A stretch of DNA of 64,000 nt from Ectobius pallidus (Eukaryota > Arthropoda > Insecta > Blattodea > Ectobiidae): positions 13,570,530 to 13,634,529 of the forward strand of contig CAXKWD010000006.1 in the NCBI GenBank assembly GCA_964059195.1. Direction: 5' to 3'. How positions within the stretch are numbered: position 1 is the stretch's first letter; the number at the start of each line of letters is the position of its first letter. The notes under the pieces are model-generated. The model did not search any database. It saw only the letters and a list, made by a program, of their open reading frames with translations, and had not been told where the DNA came from. Positions 1-10,600 of this stretch are shown here, in pieces. The translations under genes were made by a program, and so were the position numbers.

Positions 1-185
1 GCCTAGTGGTTAAGGCTGCCAGTTACAATGCTACTGGTCCAGTTTTTTAATACCAGTCAATGCAAAAAATTTGCTTGTTAGGAATAGGTCCCAAATAGGT
101 AGATAGGGTGAAGAGGAGGTGAGAAAAAGGAAGGAAAGAGGAAGAGGAAGACAAGAAGAGAAGAAAGAAGAAAAAAGTTATTTAA
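1..185 (+). repeat. tRNA-derived SINE, family 1, copy 1 (cut by window start)
   Basis: The first 60 bases look like a decayed tRNA head, with a box A-like stretch (TAGTGGTTAAGGC) and a weak box B. They are followed by AGGAATAGGTCCCAAATAGG and a purine-rich body of GAAGAGG and GAAAG runs ending near 185. The same order, with a much better tRNA head, occurs at 5605-5795 on the other strand. That shared order defines the family. Transcription by RNA polymerase III and mobilisation by a LINE are inferred from the class. Confidence 0.7.
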
Positions 186-229
186 TTTTTCCCCATTTTC
201 ATCTTCTTGCTACTAGATAGGACACAGCA

Positions 230-1090
230 TTGATGGCAATACCAATACAGTAAGGAAACAGTGTGTTAAAAGTCATTTGACAACTTGTTAGCTGCGCAAC
301 ATTAACACTCCAAGTGGCGAGTACCTAACACTACATTCTCAACATATCAAAATGACTTGGGAAAATAAATAAACACATCACAAACTATGTTATATTAAAA
401 AAGAAAAATGCACAATATTCCTCTTTAAATTGCAAATATGAATTTTAAATTTAAGAAATAATAAAACAGGTATTATACTTAGTTAAGAAGAGGTAAGCAA
501 TACCTAAAAGAGTTTTTCAAATAGCAAGTTGACAACGAATGATATGCACGGACTTAACAAATGTTACCACAGTGTCACATGTGTCACAGCCTGTTGAGGA
601 GCCTAAAATGAAACATGATAAATACCTGTTACTTCGGGCGTATGCTTCATTGGTGACAAGGAAACTAGAGTCAGCAAATGCATGAAATTCTACGACTTGT
701 TTACGCCACATGCTACGGAAATGAGATATTGAGATTTTTAAAAATAAACATGTTTCATTGCCGTGATTTGCAGTTGGTTTACTTAACGACATATTGAAAT
801 AGTCACTAGTAAGTTACATGTCCTACACTTGCTATAATAACTGAAAACTGAAATAACACTTACAGTCATAGAGAACCTAGTCAGTATTAATTATTACAGG
901 AAATTAGTAACAGTGAAAACCAGAGGGCAGTCCAGTAGCAACAGCAACAAGTAGCAGTCAAAATGTAATGAATATGGGCGAAAAAATTTCCCGAAACTAG
1001 TCTCCAAATAGAGAACTCAAGTGAAGTAAGTGTCACAAAAATTGACTCAATTCTTATATTACTATAGGCCTAACCTAGTCAGTGTTTTTA
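230..1090. other. No recognisable gene or repeat
   Basis: This is AT-rich sequence with only short chance open frames (for example 517-792 minus). I saw no domain motif, terminal repeat or tandem array in it. Confidence 0.5.
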
Positions 1091-1092
1091 AG

Positions 1093-1719
1093 CATGTTTC
1101 CCTAAGTACGAAATCACCGCCCGTTCAAAAAAAAAAAATTGTGATATTTATATATATAGGCCTATTTATATCTTTACATGATAGCGGCCGTAATTTTGAA
1201 GATATTTGAACCAAATTTTATTTTGTTATTTCTAGGCCCAATAGTTCGGACAAGTTTGTTAATGAGCAAAATTGGCCCAAGGGGGTGGGCGGGGGAGGGG
1301 GTTGAAATTTTAAAACATTGATATCTCGGCCCCTATGAAGTATAGAGGGAAACTTTGTTTGAATAAATTAGAGTACTCCCTTGGGAGTTCACAGTGACAC
1401 CAACGATTCGGGGGTTTTGGGGGTACGAGTGGGGGTGGGGGGATGGAAATTCGAAATGTTTGAAACCACGTCTTGTGGGGTATCATTGAAAAGCTCTTGA
1501 TGAGTACTATACAAATCAATAACTAGTTTCTCGATAGCTCTCATTTAAGGCAAGAATTGAATGTTTGAAAAAGTGCTCTTTCCTCTTTTTTGCAATTATT
1601 ATTGCAGGTTTGTCATGCCAAGGCTAAAGACGAAGAGTGCTATGCAGCGACAGTAAACTAAACCAAAAGCACTTTGAAATCTACCTGAGCCTGTAGGCTT
1701 GCCTAAAGGGATTTTTTTT
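1093..1719. repeat. Interspersed repeat family R, copy 1 (5' end missing)
   Basis: The stretch contains AGCGGCCGTAATTTTGAAG, a G-rich middle (GGGGGTGGGCGGGGGAGGGG and GAGTGGGGGTGGGGGG) and the end GAAATCTACCT..GCCTAAAGGGATTTTT. The same order recurs at 35209-36303 and 36732-37582. The two later copies also start with AGGTAGATTT, which is inverted relative to GAAATCTACCT near the far end, so a non-autonomous DNA element is possible. Short minus-strand frames shared among copies follow from the shared G-rich tract and are not taken as genes. This copy provides the empty site for the insertion in copy 2. Confidence 0.75.
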
Positions 1720-2104
1720 ATCAGAGCATGTCATTGACAAAAAGAAAATATGCATGTGTTTATTGCTGTTTGTTCAACAGTGAAAGACTGTAGTGTTCTG
1801 ACGGGCTACAATAAGAGCTTTGTAATAATATACAGGACATATAAATTAGATTTGCTTACCAGTGATTTCGTAACTCAGCTCTCCTGTAATTCTAATGCAT
1901 TCAAACATTCATTTGATAGTAGGTTAGGAATTACTCAAGCCAAAAATATGATTTTTATATGCACATGTGCAGAAATATGACCTCTTTCCCCCTAACTGAG
2001 TCCCTGAAGTAAAATTACAATATTTTCATGTAGCGTGTTGTATTTGGAAGTCTGAATTCTCCTTACGTGGTATTGCAGCCTGACAGAGCAGAGCTTTTTA
2101 GTCT
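1720..2104. other. No recognisable feature
   Basis: This is AT-rich spacer between repeat R and the 3' end of LINE family A. The 76-codon plus-strand frame at 1750-1980 shows no recognisable motif. Confidence 0.45.
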
Positions 2105-4950
2105 AGTTGTATTTTTATATATATGAGAAAGTGCGCACACTGTGCATTAGGTTTTAGAAATTCTCGTTGTTTGCATAATAGCTGAGTGATTCAGTCCTTT
2201 TTGTACAATCGAGAATGTGATACTGTGGGCAATGCTGTCCACACAGTTTACATCTGCAAGTCTCTGCTGCTTGGTGGAAACCTCTCTGTACACATATCCG
2301 ATAGTGAAATCCATGAACAGCCGTTCGTGTATATATATGCCTTAGATCGAAATTTGGCTGTTTCCACTAGTCTATCCTCATGGCCGGAGTGCTGTAAAAT
2401 TCTGCGTTTATTTCCGTTGCCTTTCTTTCCCTATCTTCAATATGGGCAACACATTTTGCAGTTTTTTCTAGTTTGTTTATCTGTATTAGGTCTTGCACAA
2501 AACAGATAGCTCCTGCCAATGCGTACACTAGTCTTATTGGCGCATTCTTGGGTAAACACATTGTCCTTCGCATGTATGTGGCCTTAACACATTCTAATTT
2601 CTTGAGACTGGTGGCACTGAGGTAATTCCATATCTGACCTATTGCATAAGACACTATCGGCACTACTTTGATATAGAAGAGGCTCACCGCTGTGCCTAAA
2701 GATAGTTTGTCCAGCTTCTTTATTTCAAATATTGCTTTGATGGCTACTATACACCTCTCTTCAATGTGTCTTGAGAAAACTGACCCTGTCACCTGAAGTG
2801 TTACGCCTAGATATTTATAGCAACTAACTATTTCTAGTTGTGAGTTTCCAAGTGTGAACTGGTCTTCCCGCGATATGTTACCTCCTCTCCTGAATTTCAT
2901 TATTTTCGTCTTTTGTTGGTTTATGTCAAGACCATTTCTTTCCGACCATGCATGTAATCTGTCCAGTCCACTTTGTAAATTTGTTTTGCTTTTTGATAGC
3001 AACACCATATCGTCTGCATATAGAACAATATCAATATAACCTGTTGTAACTTCCTCTACTATGTCGTGTGTCATTACATTAAAAATAATTGGGCTTAAAG
3101 GGTCGCCTTGAAGGACTCCATTTGTTTGTCTGATCAGATCCAACTTGCTTACCCCGTCATTAACACACAGGAGGTTGTAGCTCATGATATTTTCTAATAG
3201 TCTGAGAAATTTGTTGTCATTTCCTAAAACATCTTTGAGTTTTTGCATCAGGATGCATCTGTTGACCCCATCAAAAGCTTTTGTATAGTCTATAAAAGCT
3301 GCATAAATGTGTCCTTTAACCACACTTGTTGCTTCCCAAATGTTCTGCAGAACTCTTTCTATAGCTTGAATTGTTGATCTTCCTTCTATGAATCCATACT
3401 GATGCTCTGGCATGATCCTCATTAGTTGAGGTGCAATTTTATTTCTTATTAATCTGGACAGAATTTTGAAAGGGCCGCATTCTAGGGCTATTCCCCTGTA
3501 TGCGTCTGGGGATTCTCTGCTTCCTTTGCCTTTGTATAATACTTTTATCGTCGATTCCCTCCATGCTGTTGGTATACTATGGTATTCAATACATTTGTTA
3601 AAGAGAGCTGTCCATAGTTCTATTGTGTGTGGAAGGGATTCCTTTAGTACTTCATTTGTCAGTCTATCGGGACCTGGAGCTTTTTTGTGTTTGCATTCTT
3701 CAAAAGCGCGCCGTACTTCTTCCTTCGTGAAGGTTTCCTCTAGAGTCACTCTGCTGCACTGAGGCTGTGTGTTGAACTCTGTTTTCTGTAGGATGCCGAT
3801 GAAGTGTTTTTCCCATATTTCCATTGGTATGCTGGGCCTAACCTCCGTCTTTCTGGGTTCTAGGGCTTTGTATGGTTTTGATTCCGCTTCTTGTAATATT
3901 GTTTGTTCTCTTTGCTGTGTGTACTCTAGCATTTTCTTTTGTATCAAGTTTTTGTATTTATTTCTTTCCTCTGTATACTCTGCTAGGTCATACATGTGTC
4001 TCGAGGTCCTGAAGGCATGTAACTTCCCTAGTACTATTTTCCTGAGTTCATAGCATTCTTCGTCAAACCAGGGTTTGCTCTTACGTTGTGTTGGCCGATT
4101 TCCTGCAGAATTCAGAATCCCGTACTGTATCTCACTTGTGGCCTTCTCTATTTGGCCTTTTTCGATAAGAGACATTATTTCATCTTGGTTCAGGGAGCGT
4201 TTTAGATCTTCTATTTTTATTTTTCTTGGATTCCAATCTCTTTGTACATCCTTTTTCTCTCCTGTGAACGAGATCTCGATTTCTGTTTCAATCGGTTGGT
4301 GCTTCCGTATGGGAGTCCAGATCTGAGTTTGTTTAACTGATGTGACTTCTTTTCCTTTGTAGAGAAATAGGTCAATTACACTAGATCCATTATGTGCTAT
4401 ATAAGTTGGGGCGTCTTTTCCATTTGTTAGTACAAAACCTTCTTCTTCCAACATCTCGAAAAAATGTTTTGCTTTCCTATCTGGCTTGTCCCATCGACAG
4501 TTAAAATCCCCAGCGAGAATGATAGGACTGTTTTGACTCACTTGCTCCACCACACTCATGACTGTTTCTATGACTTCTTCAGTTGGTCTGATATACATTC
4601 CAATCACTGTAACATGTTTGAAGATTACAATAACTGTATTCTCACTGGTCTTTTTTGTTAGAACTATTCCCATAGCTGGGGTGTAGTACACCGCTACTCC
4701 CCCGGAGGGTCTTCCTTCTTGACCCATTTTGACCATTGAGTGAACTGCATAATACCCCTCCATGTCCATAGGTTCTGTCAAGAAAGTTTCCGTAAGCACT
4801 GCTAAATCATAGCCCAGAATATAGTTTATCGGTACCGTACCCTTTTAACTAATGACTTTAAACCTTCTACATTCCATAGCATGCAGCGTATTTTCATCTT
4901 CCCACAATTCCCTAAAAGCGTCTTTGTTGGTTTGTTCCTGTTCCTAGTTG
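2105..4950 (-). mobile_element. Non-LTR retrotransposon, family A, nearly full length
   Basis: The element runs right to left. It covers an ORF2 at 2154-4897 and a short 3' UTR with the signature GCACAGTGTGCGCACTTTCT, ending near 2105 in a simple ATATATAAAAAT tract rather than a long poly(A). The same 3' signature, in varied form, follows the ORF2 ends at 43003-43046 and 8970-8997, which supports the 3' boundary. The 5' boundary is not resolved. A short frame at 4954-5148 minus, with CCLCLKHIENSQ, may be leader or a broken ORF1, but I could not recognise it. The clade cannot be fixed by eye. Confidence 0.85.
2154..4897 (-). pseudogene. LINE family A ORF2: apurinic endonuclease, reverse transcriptase and CCHC finger
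   Basis: ORF2 would nick target DNA and copy the element RNA at the nick. The start chosen is the ATG at 4895-4897, because it reads MKIRCMLWNVEGLKSL, the usual N-terminus of the endonuclease domain. A one-base shift near 4840 moves the frame to INYILGYDLAVLTETF. Counting from the GTG at 4799, GDFN (endonuclease) is at residues 97-100, APGPD at 374-378, the RT motif FIDYTKAFD at 502-510, LQGDPLSP near 563-570 and YADD at 594-597. A TAG at 2367-2369 interrupts the frame. Reading past it, the same frame runs to TAA at 2154-2156 through WKQPNFDLRH and the finger CRCKLCGQHCPQYHILDC. The length is 2744 nt, which fits 914 codons plus one indel. With only two lesions this is the least decayed coding unit in the window. 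Confidence 0.9.
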
Positions 4951-5600
4951 ACATCAAGTGAGTCCTGCCGGCGCTCTTGTATTGTATTTTTGTAATCCTG
5001 ATGGCTTTAGTTTTTCTGCTAGCAGTTTTGGAGCATTTGGAATTGAGAATAACGTCAGTATAGCAGTTTTAATTAACGAGTTCTTATAGGAATTCATAAA
5101 CTGGCTGTTTTCGATATGTTTCAAGCATAGACAGCAATTTTCACTCAAATATTTTACATATTTTGTTAGTAGTCTTCCCGTCGACCATTAATGACACATT
5201 TTTTTAGACCAAAAATCATTACAGCAGAATGGAAGATGTAATATTACATTAAATCTCTCTGGATCTTTTGGGAAAGTGAAGAAATGCAATTCAGGATTTC
5301 TTCCCTTGTTATTGTAGGCCTACTGCAATTTACAGCAGAAAAATAAGGTTCTTTCGAAACACGCAATTTTTTAATAAATACATCTCTGCTATTTTAGTTA
5401 CCGTAGTGTTAGTTTATGGCCGCTATGATCGCAAGGTGATGCGCACGCATGTTCGTCTGGCAGAAAAACGGTCAGGAAAATGGTACATTGCGACACGCCC
5501 GAGTCCCCCACTCCTACTCTCAACTCCTCCCCTAGCAGCGGCATTTGAACTACTAGCAGCGAAGGTAGCGCCATCTCTTAATGAACTGATGAAACAGAAA
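4951..5600. other. Unassigned stretch 5' of LINE A
   Basis: A minus-strand frame at 4954-5148 has paired cysteines (CCLCLKHIENSQ). An upstream ATG near 5193 opens MVDGKTTNKICKIFE in another frame. Together they could be a frameshifted short protein, perhaps the 5' region of LINE A, but no family was recognised. The more GC-rich 5406-5606 has a 66-codon plus-strand frame without motifs. Confidence 0.3.
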
Positions 5601-5604
5601 AAAT

Positions 5605-5795
5605 AATTTGTTTCTTCTTTATTCTCTTCTTCTCTTCCTTTCCCGTCTCCTTCCTCTCTTCCTCTCACCTCCTCTTCACCCTACCTACCTATTTGAGACC
5701 TATTCCTAATAGTAAATTTTGGATCGACCGAGTTTCGAACTCGGGACCCCTAGCATAATAGCTAGGAGTCTTGACCATTACGCTACGGGTGAATG
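5605..5795 (-). repeat. tRNA-derived SINE, family 1, copy 2
   Basis: Read on the minus strand from about 5795, the head is tRNA-like. It has a box A region TAGCGTAATGGTCAAGACT, an anticodon-like stem CCTAGC/GCTAGG and a complete T arm CCGAG-TTCGAAA-CTCGG (box B). Then come AGGAATAGGTCTCAAATAGG and a purine-rich body of GAAGAGGAGG and GAAGAGAAG repeats down to about 5605. It matches the copy at 1-185. It is not called a tRNA gene, because the acceptor stem is not paired and the SINE body follows directly. Confidence 0.8.
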
Positions 5796-5839
5796 TTGAG
5801 CACTGAAGGAAGCTTTCGTACATTAGAGTTATGTTAGGG

Positions 5840-6130
5840 GGATTTCATGAGTTTTAGCGCAAGAATCGGTTTTTATAATTTTGAGATATTTTGTTAGTTA
5901 TGAAAAGAGTACTGTTGGTACAAGGGAATTTTCCTGAATCAATTAAGCAATATTTAATGTTATAATATGGCGGTTTTTATAATTCTGAAATATTATGTAT
6001 GGTACAAGCGTATTCTTGTATTGTGAAATACCCTATTTTCTTGCAAGGGTCATTTTTATAATTATGAAATATTATGTGGACGTGCAAGGGTATTTTTTTA
6101 TTGTGAAATATTAGGTGACATGTCAATTAC
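5840..6130. repeat. AT-rich degenerate tandem repeat
   Basis: Three to four units of about 60-90 bp repeat the pattern TTTTTATAATT.TGAAATATTATGT followed by a GCAAGGGTATTTTT-like segment. A short stretch in the opposite orientation at 11135-11225 (AAAATATTACGAAAATTACC, CTTGCA) has the same composition and word order. Confidence 0.5.
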
Positions 6131-6139
6131 AATCATGCA

Positions 6140-6430
6140 TTACTGGCGTTGAGCAGCGGCTACAGGCATGGCGGCATGGGCTGAGTTGAAGCAGGGCAGG
6201 CAGCACGCAGCAAGCAGCCAGGCGGGGAAGCGCCCAGGCAAGAGGAAAGGGGAGCAGAGTGAGTCGCAAAGTACTAACTTGCCAAACGGTCTGAGTTTTG
6301 TTACTGTATTAATACGTAAACTGTGATACCGGTAGTACTTCTAATGGCAGCCACTCCCTACCTTAAACTCCTCCTTCCCAGGCAGGTCCCGTTAGTGAGT
6401 TGAGTAGGCGAAGCCTAGGGGGTGACACAA
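6140..6430. repeat. GC-richer diverged repeat
   Basis: This island differs from its AT-rich surroundings. TACTGGCGTTGAGCAGC at about 6142-6158 is found inverted near 26755-26775 (GCTGCTCAACGCCAGTA). CTTCCCAGGCAGGTCCCGTT near 6375 resembles CTTCCCAGGCGGATCCCATT near 11305. Shared words at three loci suggest an old dispersed repeat whose ends I cannot place. Confidence 0.4.
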
Positions 6431-8289
6431 TCTTTTCCCCAAATTTTTAAGAGGAAACTGAGTTTATATATGAATTCTATAGGTTCTAAAGAACATTACA
6501 ACCTCAAATATGTCCGTTTTTCGTGTTTGTAAAAAGAAAATACAGTGTGCAGTGCCAAAGAATCTCCAAATAAATTACTCGACTATAACTTCAGACACAA
6601 CTCAGTCTAAAAGAGAACTAGAACTTCTTCCAGCAAGATAGGTTGGAATAGACTAATTGGTATTTGATCTACAACAGGTTTGCTAGATAAGAATCAAAGA
6701 AGGCCTATATGCTATAGATCAATTTATTTTTCTAAGATTTGTACTAACCTGGATCCCAATTCCCATTGGCCATAACTGCAGTCATTCTATGAGACTATTC
6801 CCAATGATGTCATTATTACCTACGAGAACAAACAAATAACTGTAAAACTGACTGAAATCATCAGTTTGCTACACATTCATATATTGCACCTATTACTTGC
6901 ACTATAAGGTAACAATCACAGATTCTACCATAATAAGCTAAACATTTATTCTGTATACTAATACATTTCAAATGTCAATTTCATCGCTTTCATGGATAGG
7001 CGTGATACGAAATAGACAGTAGGAAGAGACATGGGAACAGCGGCTATACATTGATCGAGAATGATACTACATAATTTATGGAAAATAGTACATAAAAATT
7101 TGGAAGCTTTACCAAACACCGGGCTCCAGTAATGTTTCGAAACATTTTTTTCCTCCAAATACATTTTACAATTCCAGAGGCGCCATGTTGTTTTGGACAA
7201 CTGCCAATCTAAAGACAAAATTAAACGATCAGTAAATATATGTATTTAAACTTGGAACTTCTAAATTTTTTACGTGGTTAATTTAAATTATTTGTTATTA
7301 TTCCAGTTATAATTTTAATATTTTCCATGATCAAATTTTTCATTCAGACCACGCCTTTCGTACAAGATAGCCAACACAAATATTGAATTGTGTTTTGCGT
7401 AGTTGGTATTGAGGATTACATGAATATTGCTTCTTTCTCAGAGAGTTGATAATGTAATTATTTAAACAATAAAATATGTATGTTAATTTATTCGGGATCA
7501 ATTAATAAAGACATAATGTATGTGATACCAGAGCCTTCGTTTTCGTGAAATTGTAAATGATTTTTCGTTTAAAGTAATATCAAAATATAATTTCATGTTG
7601 GCAACATTGCGTGCAGAGTGCAATGCATTTCAGGTGTACAGAGATTGGCATATTTTATATTTGTATTTTTTCCTGATTATATGTGCAGAACAAATATATT
7701 TTTGTTTAAGCTAGATATTTTATAATCATTCAAGAATATTTTAGGTAAGCATAGTTAATTAGTTTCTTTTGTTTAAGTTTTCTCAAAAATTGTTTTGATA
7801 GGGTATCCCTATACATCATATCATGCTTTGTACAGAAAAATGCTAATAGTTTTTCTGTATTTGTAAATACCTTTGCTTTTGCAAGCGAATATAATACTAA
7901 GTAAGTATAAAATTATATAATATTCCTCGGCATAATTTCAACCGTACAAATTTATTTTCATAACACAAAACCAAGAATTTTTAAACAACAACCTGCTAGA
8001 TTGTCAGATATCCCGATCAACTTGTTGTTTTGGTTGGCATGTATAGGTTAGGTTTGCGCGTTTGCTTTGTATTATGTGGACTGTTGCTATCATTTGGAAC
8101 TTTAACAGAACCTGTTTTACTCTCTCTAAGATGAAAAAACACTAGCCCTAAATGTATTAATTTAAGTTAAACATATTGACTTAATTTTGGATACAGGTTG
8201 GATAAGAGTAGGCTTGAATTGACTGCCAAGGAAGGACTTAAGTTAACAATTAACTTTCTACGTGATAAAACTTTGCATGAAAATTCAGC
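6431..8289. other. No recognisable feature
   Basis: These 1.9 kb are AT-rich with only short chance frames. No domain, terminal repeat or array was recognised on either strand. Confidence 0.45.
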
Positions 8290-8297
8290 ATATGTAC

Positions 8298-8788
8298 CAC
8301 CGCCGTCTCGAGAATTACACTGCCTGTCCTATGCTTTATTTTAACATGGAGTTCAGAGTATTGTTAAATTGCCTAATTTATCCAGTAGAGGCGACACAGT
8401 TCACACCCAGATTGCAGCAATCACTAATCAAAATAAGCATTAAACAGACACAGATACTTGTGTTATTTGTTTAGAACGTAATATTATTCCAGTATATGAC
8501 ACTTACCTTGAAATGGAATTTTGGAGCAATAATTAAAATAAATGTAAATTAATTAGACGCATTGATAAACTATATTATGAGCACCGCCGTCTCGAGGAGT
8601 AATACAGTTTAGAAGGCAGTGATTATGAGACGGCGGTGACAGTACTACATAATCAACAATGCCGTAGCAAAAAACAAGAATCAGTCTGGGTGTGAAAGGT
8701 GCTGCCATCTGTAATGTCACCGAGTACGCAAAATTAGCCGTATAGGACAGGCAGTGTATACACGATTAATACAGTTTAGAAGGCAGTG
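8298..8788. mobile_element. Small TIR element with 8-bp target duplication, host of a second MITE
   Basis: The 8-mer ATATGTAC stands on both sides (8290-8297 and 8789-8796). The termini are CACCGCCGTCT on the left and, inverted on the right, CACTGCCTTCT, agreeing at 9 of 11 bases. An 8-bp duplication fits hAT-like transposition. A second TIR element (8318-8756) lies within it and accounts for most of the length. Without that insert only about 50 bp of this element remain. Confidence 0.55.
8318..8756. mobile_element. MITE with TA target duplication
   Basis: Terminal inverted repeats CACTGCCTGTCCTAT (8318) and ATAGGACAGGCAGTG (to 8756) are flanked by TA at 8316-8317 and 8757-8758. That is the pattern of Tc1/mariner-type non-autonomous elements. 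No coding sequence is present. Inside, at 8582-8621, is a compact segment starting CACCGCCGTCTCGAG and ending GAAGGCAGTG, the same two ends as the surrounding element, followed by an inverted GAGACGGCGGTG. Confidence 0.75.
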
Positions 8789-8949
8789 ATATGTACATAT
8801 AGGCCTATAATATATATTCCATACACAGTGTATTTAGTAAACCTATTATTATTAAGAGAAGGCTTGGTGATTTGTAGCATTTTATTCAGCAGTTAAATAT
8901 TGGTTAAGATATAATAGGCTAAATTGTTTTATTGATTAAATATTTCATA

Positions 8950-9112
8950 TTATTAATAATAATATTAGGAAATTCGCACAATGTGCATGCTTGTTTATTC
9001 CTGACAAAACTTCGACAGTGATTGTGGTCTGTTCTTGCATTCCATCACATGATATCTGCCGCACTTGTTCCCACATAGCTTACAACTGTAAGACCAGGTG
9101 CAGTTTAGGGCT
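8950..9112 (-). mobile_element. LINE family A, 3' fragment (5'-truncated)
   Basis: The minus strand encodes SYSCKLCGNKCGRYHVMEC and then a run ending in TAA at 8995-8997. This matches the C-terminal CCHC finger of the family A ORF2 (CRCKLCGQHCPQYHILDC). It is followed by the 3' UTR signature GCACATTGTGCGAATTTCCT and a short TAT/ATT-rich tail. Only the last 40 or so codons are kept, as expected for heavy 5' truncation during target-primed reverse transcription. Confidence 0.7.
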
Positions 9113-9569
9113 CGGAAAAGACAGTTTTATTTTAGTATTGGTAGTAATGTAGGCCAAGTGATAATTGTTGGGTTCCTAAAGCAATTTACAAGCCAAAACA
9201 TTAAATTTTAAATTGGCCATGTCATAAAAAAGTATTTATCCTATAAAGTTACCAGTAGGCCTACTGTGACTTGATCAGCTTTAACATAATTTTGTGTGTG
9301 TTAAACAGCAAAACCTAAACTCTTGCGCATGAGAATGTGCTGTTTTAAATTGAATAATGTAATGTTTCTACCCTAATTGTTTGTTAGAACTGAGACTTCT
9401 TCATAAAATTTTATATTTCTAAAAAACTCTTCGGAACTCCTTCAGAATAGCGTAGTTAGCCATGCTCTGCCATTAGCGACCGTGCCCCTCCGAGCCATGG
9501 GGAACAAAAGAGAAACAATCGGTGCAAGGGTAAAATTTCCCGTCACAGAAAAGATTCAATATGAGATAT

Positions 9570-9860
9570 AATAAACCCCGCGCTATTCAGTATATTGTTC
9601 CTAACCTAATACAAATGTTCCTAACTTAACATAACCTGTCACTGACCTAGAATTTGGCTGTCACTAATTCTAGAAGCCTTATTACCCTTCCATGCCTTTC
9701 GTAAATCATCGTTACATGGCACGAACCCAGCGCTATGCAGAATACTGCTGCTAAACTAACATGACTGTTCCTAACCTAACATAACCTGTCACGGACCTAG
9801 AATTTTCAATGCAGAAGCTTTTTTTACCCTTCCACATATTTTATAAAACATCACTACAAC
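9570..9860 (+). repeat. Tandem duplication, unit about 150 bp
   Basis: Two units share, in order, CGCGCTAT.CAG, CCTAAC.TAACATAACCTGTC, GACCTAGAATTT, GAAGC and TTACCCTTCCA. The second starts near 9720. Differences between units show the duplication is not recent. Confidence 0.55.
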
Positions 9861-9964
9861 AGTAATTTATCTGCCGAATTTAATCAGCGTGTAATCATGT
9901 TCGTAATATTGGCGACATTGTAGACTGGGTCCCACTCGGTACGGCCCAGTTGTGACGGCGGTCA

Positions 9965-10135
9965 CCTTATTCTCAAGTTTAGCCAGATCTTGGGTTTGTT
10001 CGGGAAATTTATGTGCATCCATTGTTTGGATTGTTCTTTTGATTCTGGATTGTCCTAATGAATCCATGTTTCATCCCCTGCCACGATGGATTTCAAAAAC
10101 TCGTTCCCATGCCGAGTGACTTTAATCTTTTTCGG
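9965..10135 (-). pseudogene. Mariner transposase, central fragment
   Basis: The minus strand reads RHGNEFLKSIVAGDETWIH, then a TAG where the family usually has H or Y, then DNPESKEQSKQWMH. GDETW holds the first catalytic Asp of the mariner D,D34D triad. The fragment is joined near 10136 to a C-terminal piece of the same kind of transposase on the opposite strand, so the copy has been broken by an inversion. The stretch beyond 9960 is no longer mariner-like. Confidence 0.75.
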
Positions 10136-10418
10136 CAGCTGAAGAAAGATCTGGGAGGACAGCGCTTCCACACCAACGAAGAACTTCAAAACACTTCAAA
10201 ATTGTCGTGAAGACCTATCTCAATGCGCTGGCGGCAAGCTTCTATAAAGAGGGTATTGGAAAGTTGGTACCACACTATGACAAATGTCTCAGTCGGAACA
10301 AAACTACGTACAGAAGTAGCTAGAAGGTGTACCTAAATGTTCCAAATAAAACAGTTTTGATTTTCACTGTGGTTTTCATTTTATGCCCCATCGGAAGTTG
10401 AAAAAGAAATAGCCCTCG
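10136..10418 (+). pseudogene. Mariner transposase C-terminus and 3' terminal repeat
   Basis: The plus strand reads LKKDLGGQRFHTNEELQ and, after a shift, FYKEGIGKLVPHYDKCLS, the end of a mariner transposase. The 3' terminus ATAGCCCTCG at 10409-10418 is followed by TA. The 150 bases upstream of that end match, in inverted orientation, the small mariner derivative at 35797-35977 (shared TGTTCCAAATAAAACAG and TTCATTTTATGCCCCATCG). Confidence 0.75.
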
Positions 10419-10506
10419 TAGATATTGGCCTGTCACAATTCTGCACACATAAGTTAAATGCTCATAAAATCTTCTTGGCTTCCTGGTATCTGCCGCATCA
10501 TGTGTA

Positions 10507-10600
10507 AGCTTCCTCCCAATGTTTCGACCATCATGGGGCCGTGGTCTTTATCAGTAGCCTTGATAAAGACCACGGCATGATGGACAAAAGGTCAGGCCAC
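10507..10600. repeat. Long hairpin resembling a Penelope terminal repeat with a hammerhead-like core
   Basis: CATCATGGGGCCGTGGTC.. and ..GACCACGGCATGATGG form an imperfect stem of about 26 bp around a five-base loop (10528-10583). On the minus strand the left arm reads CTGATAAAGACCACGG, loop, GGTCGAAAC. This is the order CUGAUGA-stem II-GAAAC seen in hammerhead ribozymes, with one core mismatch. Penelope-like elements are known to carry hammerheads in their terminal repeats. Activity is not implied. Confidence 0.45.

Noticed and set aside
1310..1519. Conserved short minus frame shared with 37054-37242
   Set aside because: Both frames come from repeat R. They differ by frame-disrupting changes in the G-rich tract, so conservation is of DNA, not protein.
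4954..5148. Cysteine-containing frame as a ZAD or ORF1 protein
   Set aside because: The cysteine spacing does not fit a family I know, and the frame is short. It is left as unassigned sequence.
5729..5800. Possible tRNA gene (good T arm)
   Set aside because: The acceptor stem does not pair, and the SINE family 1 body follows directly as in the other copy. It is a SINE head.
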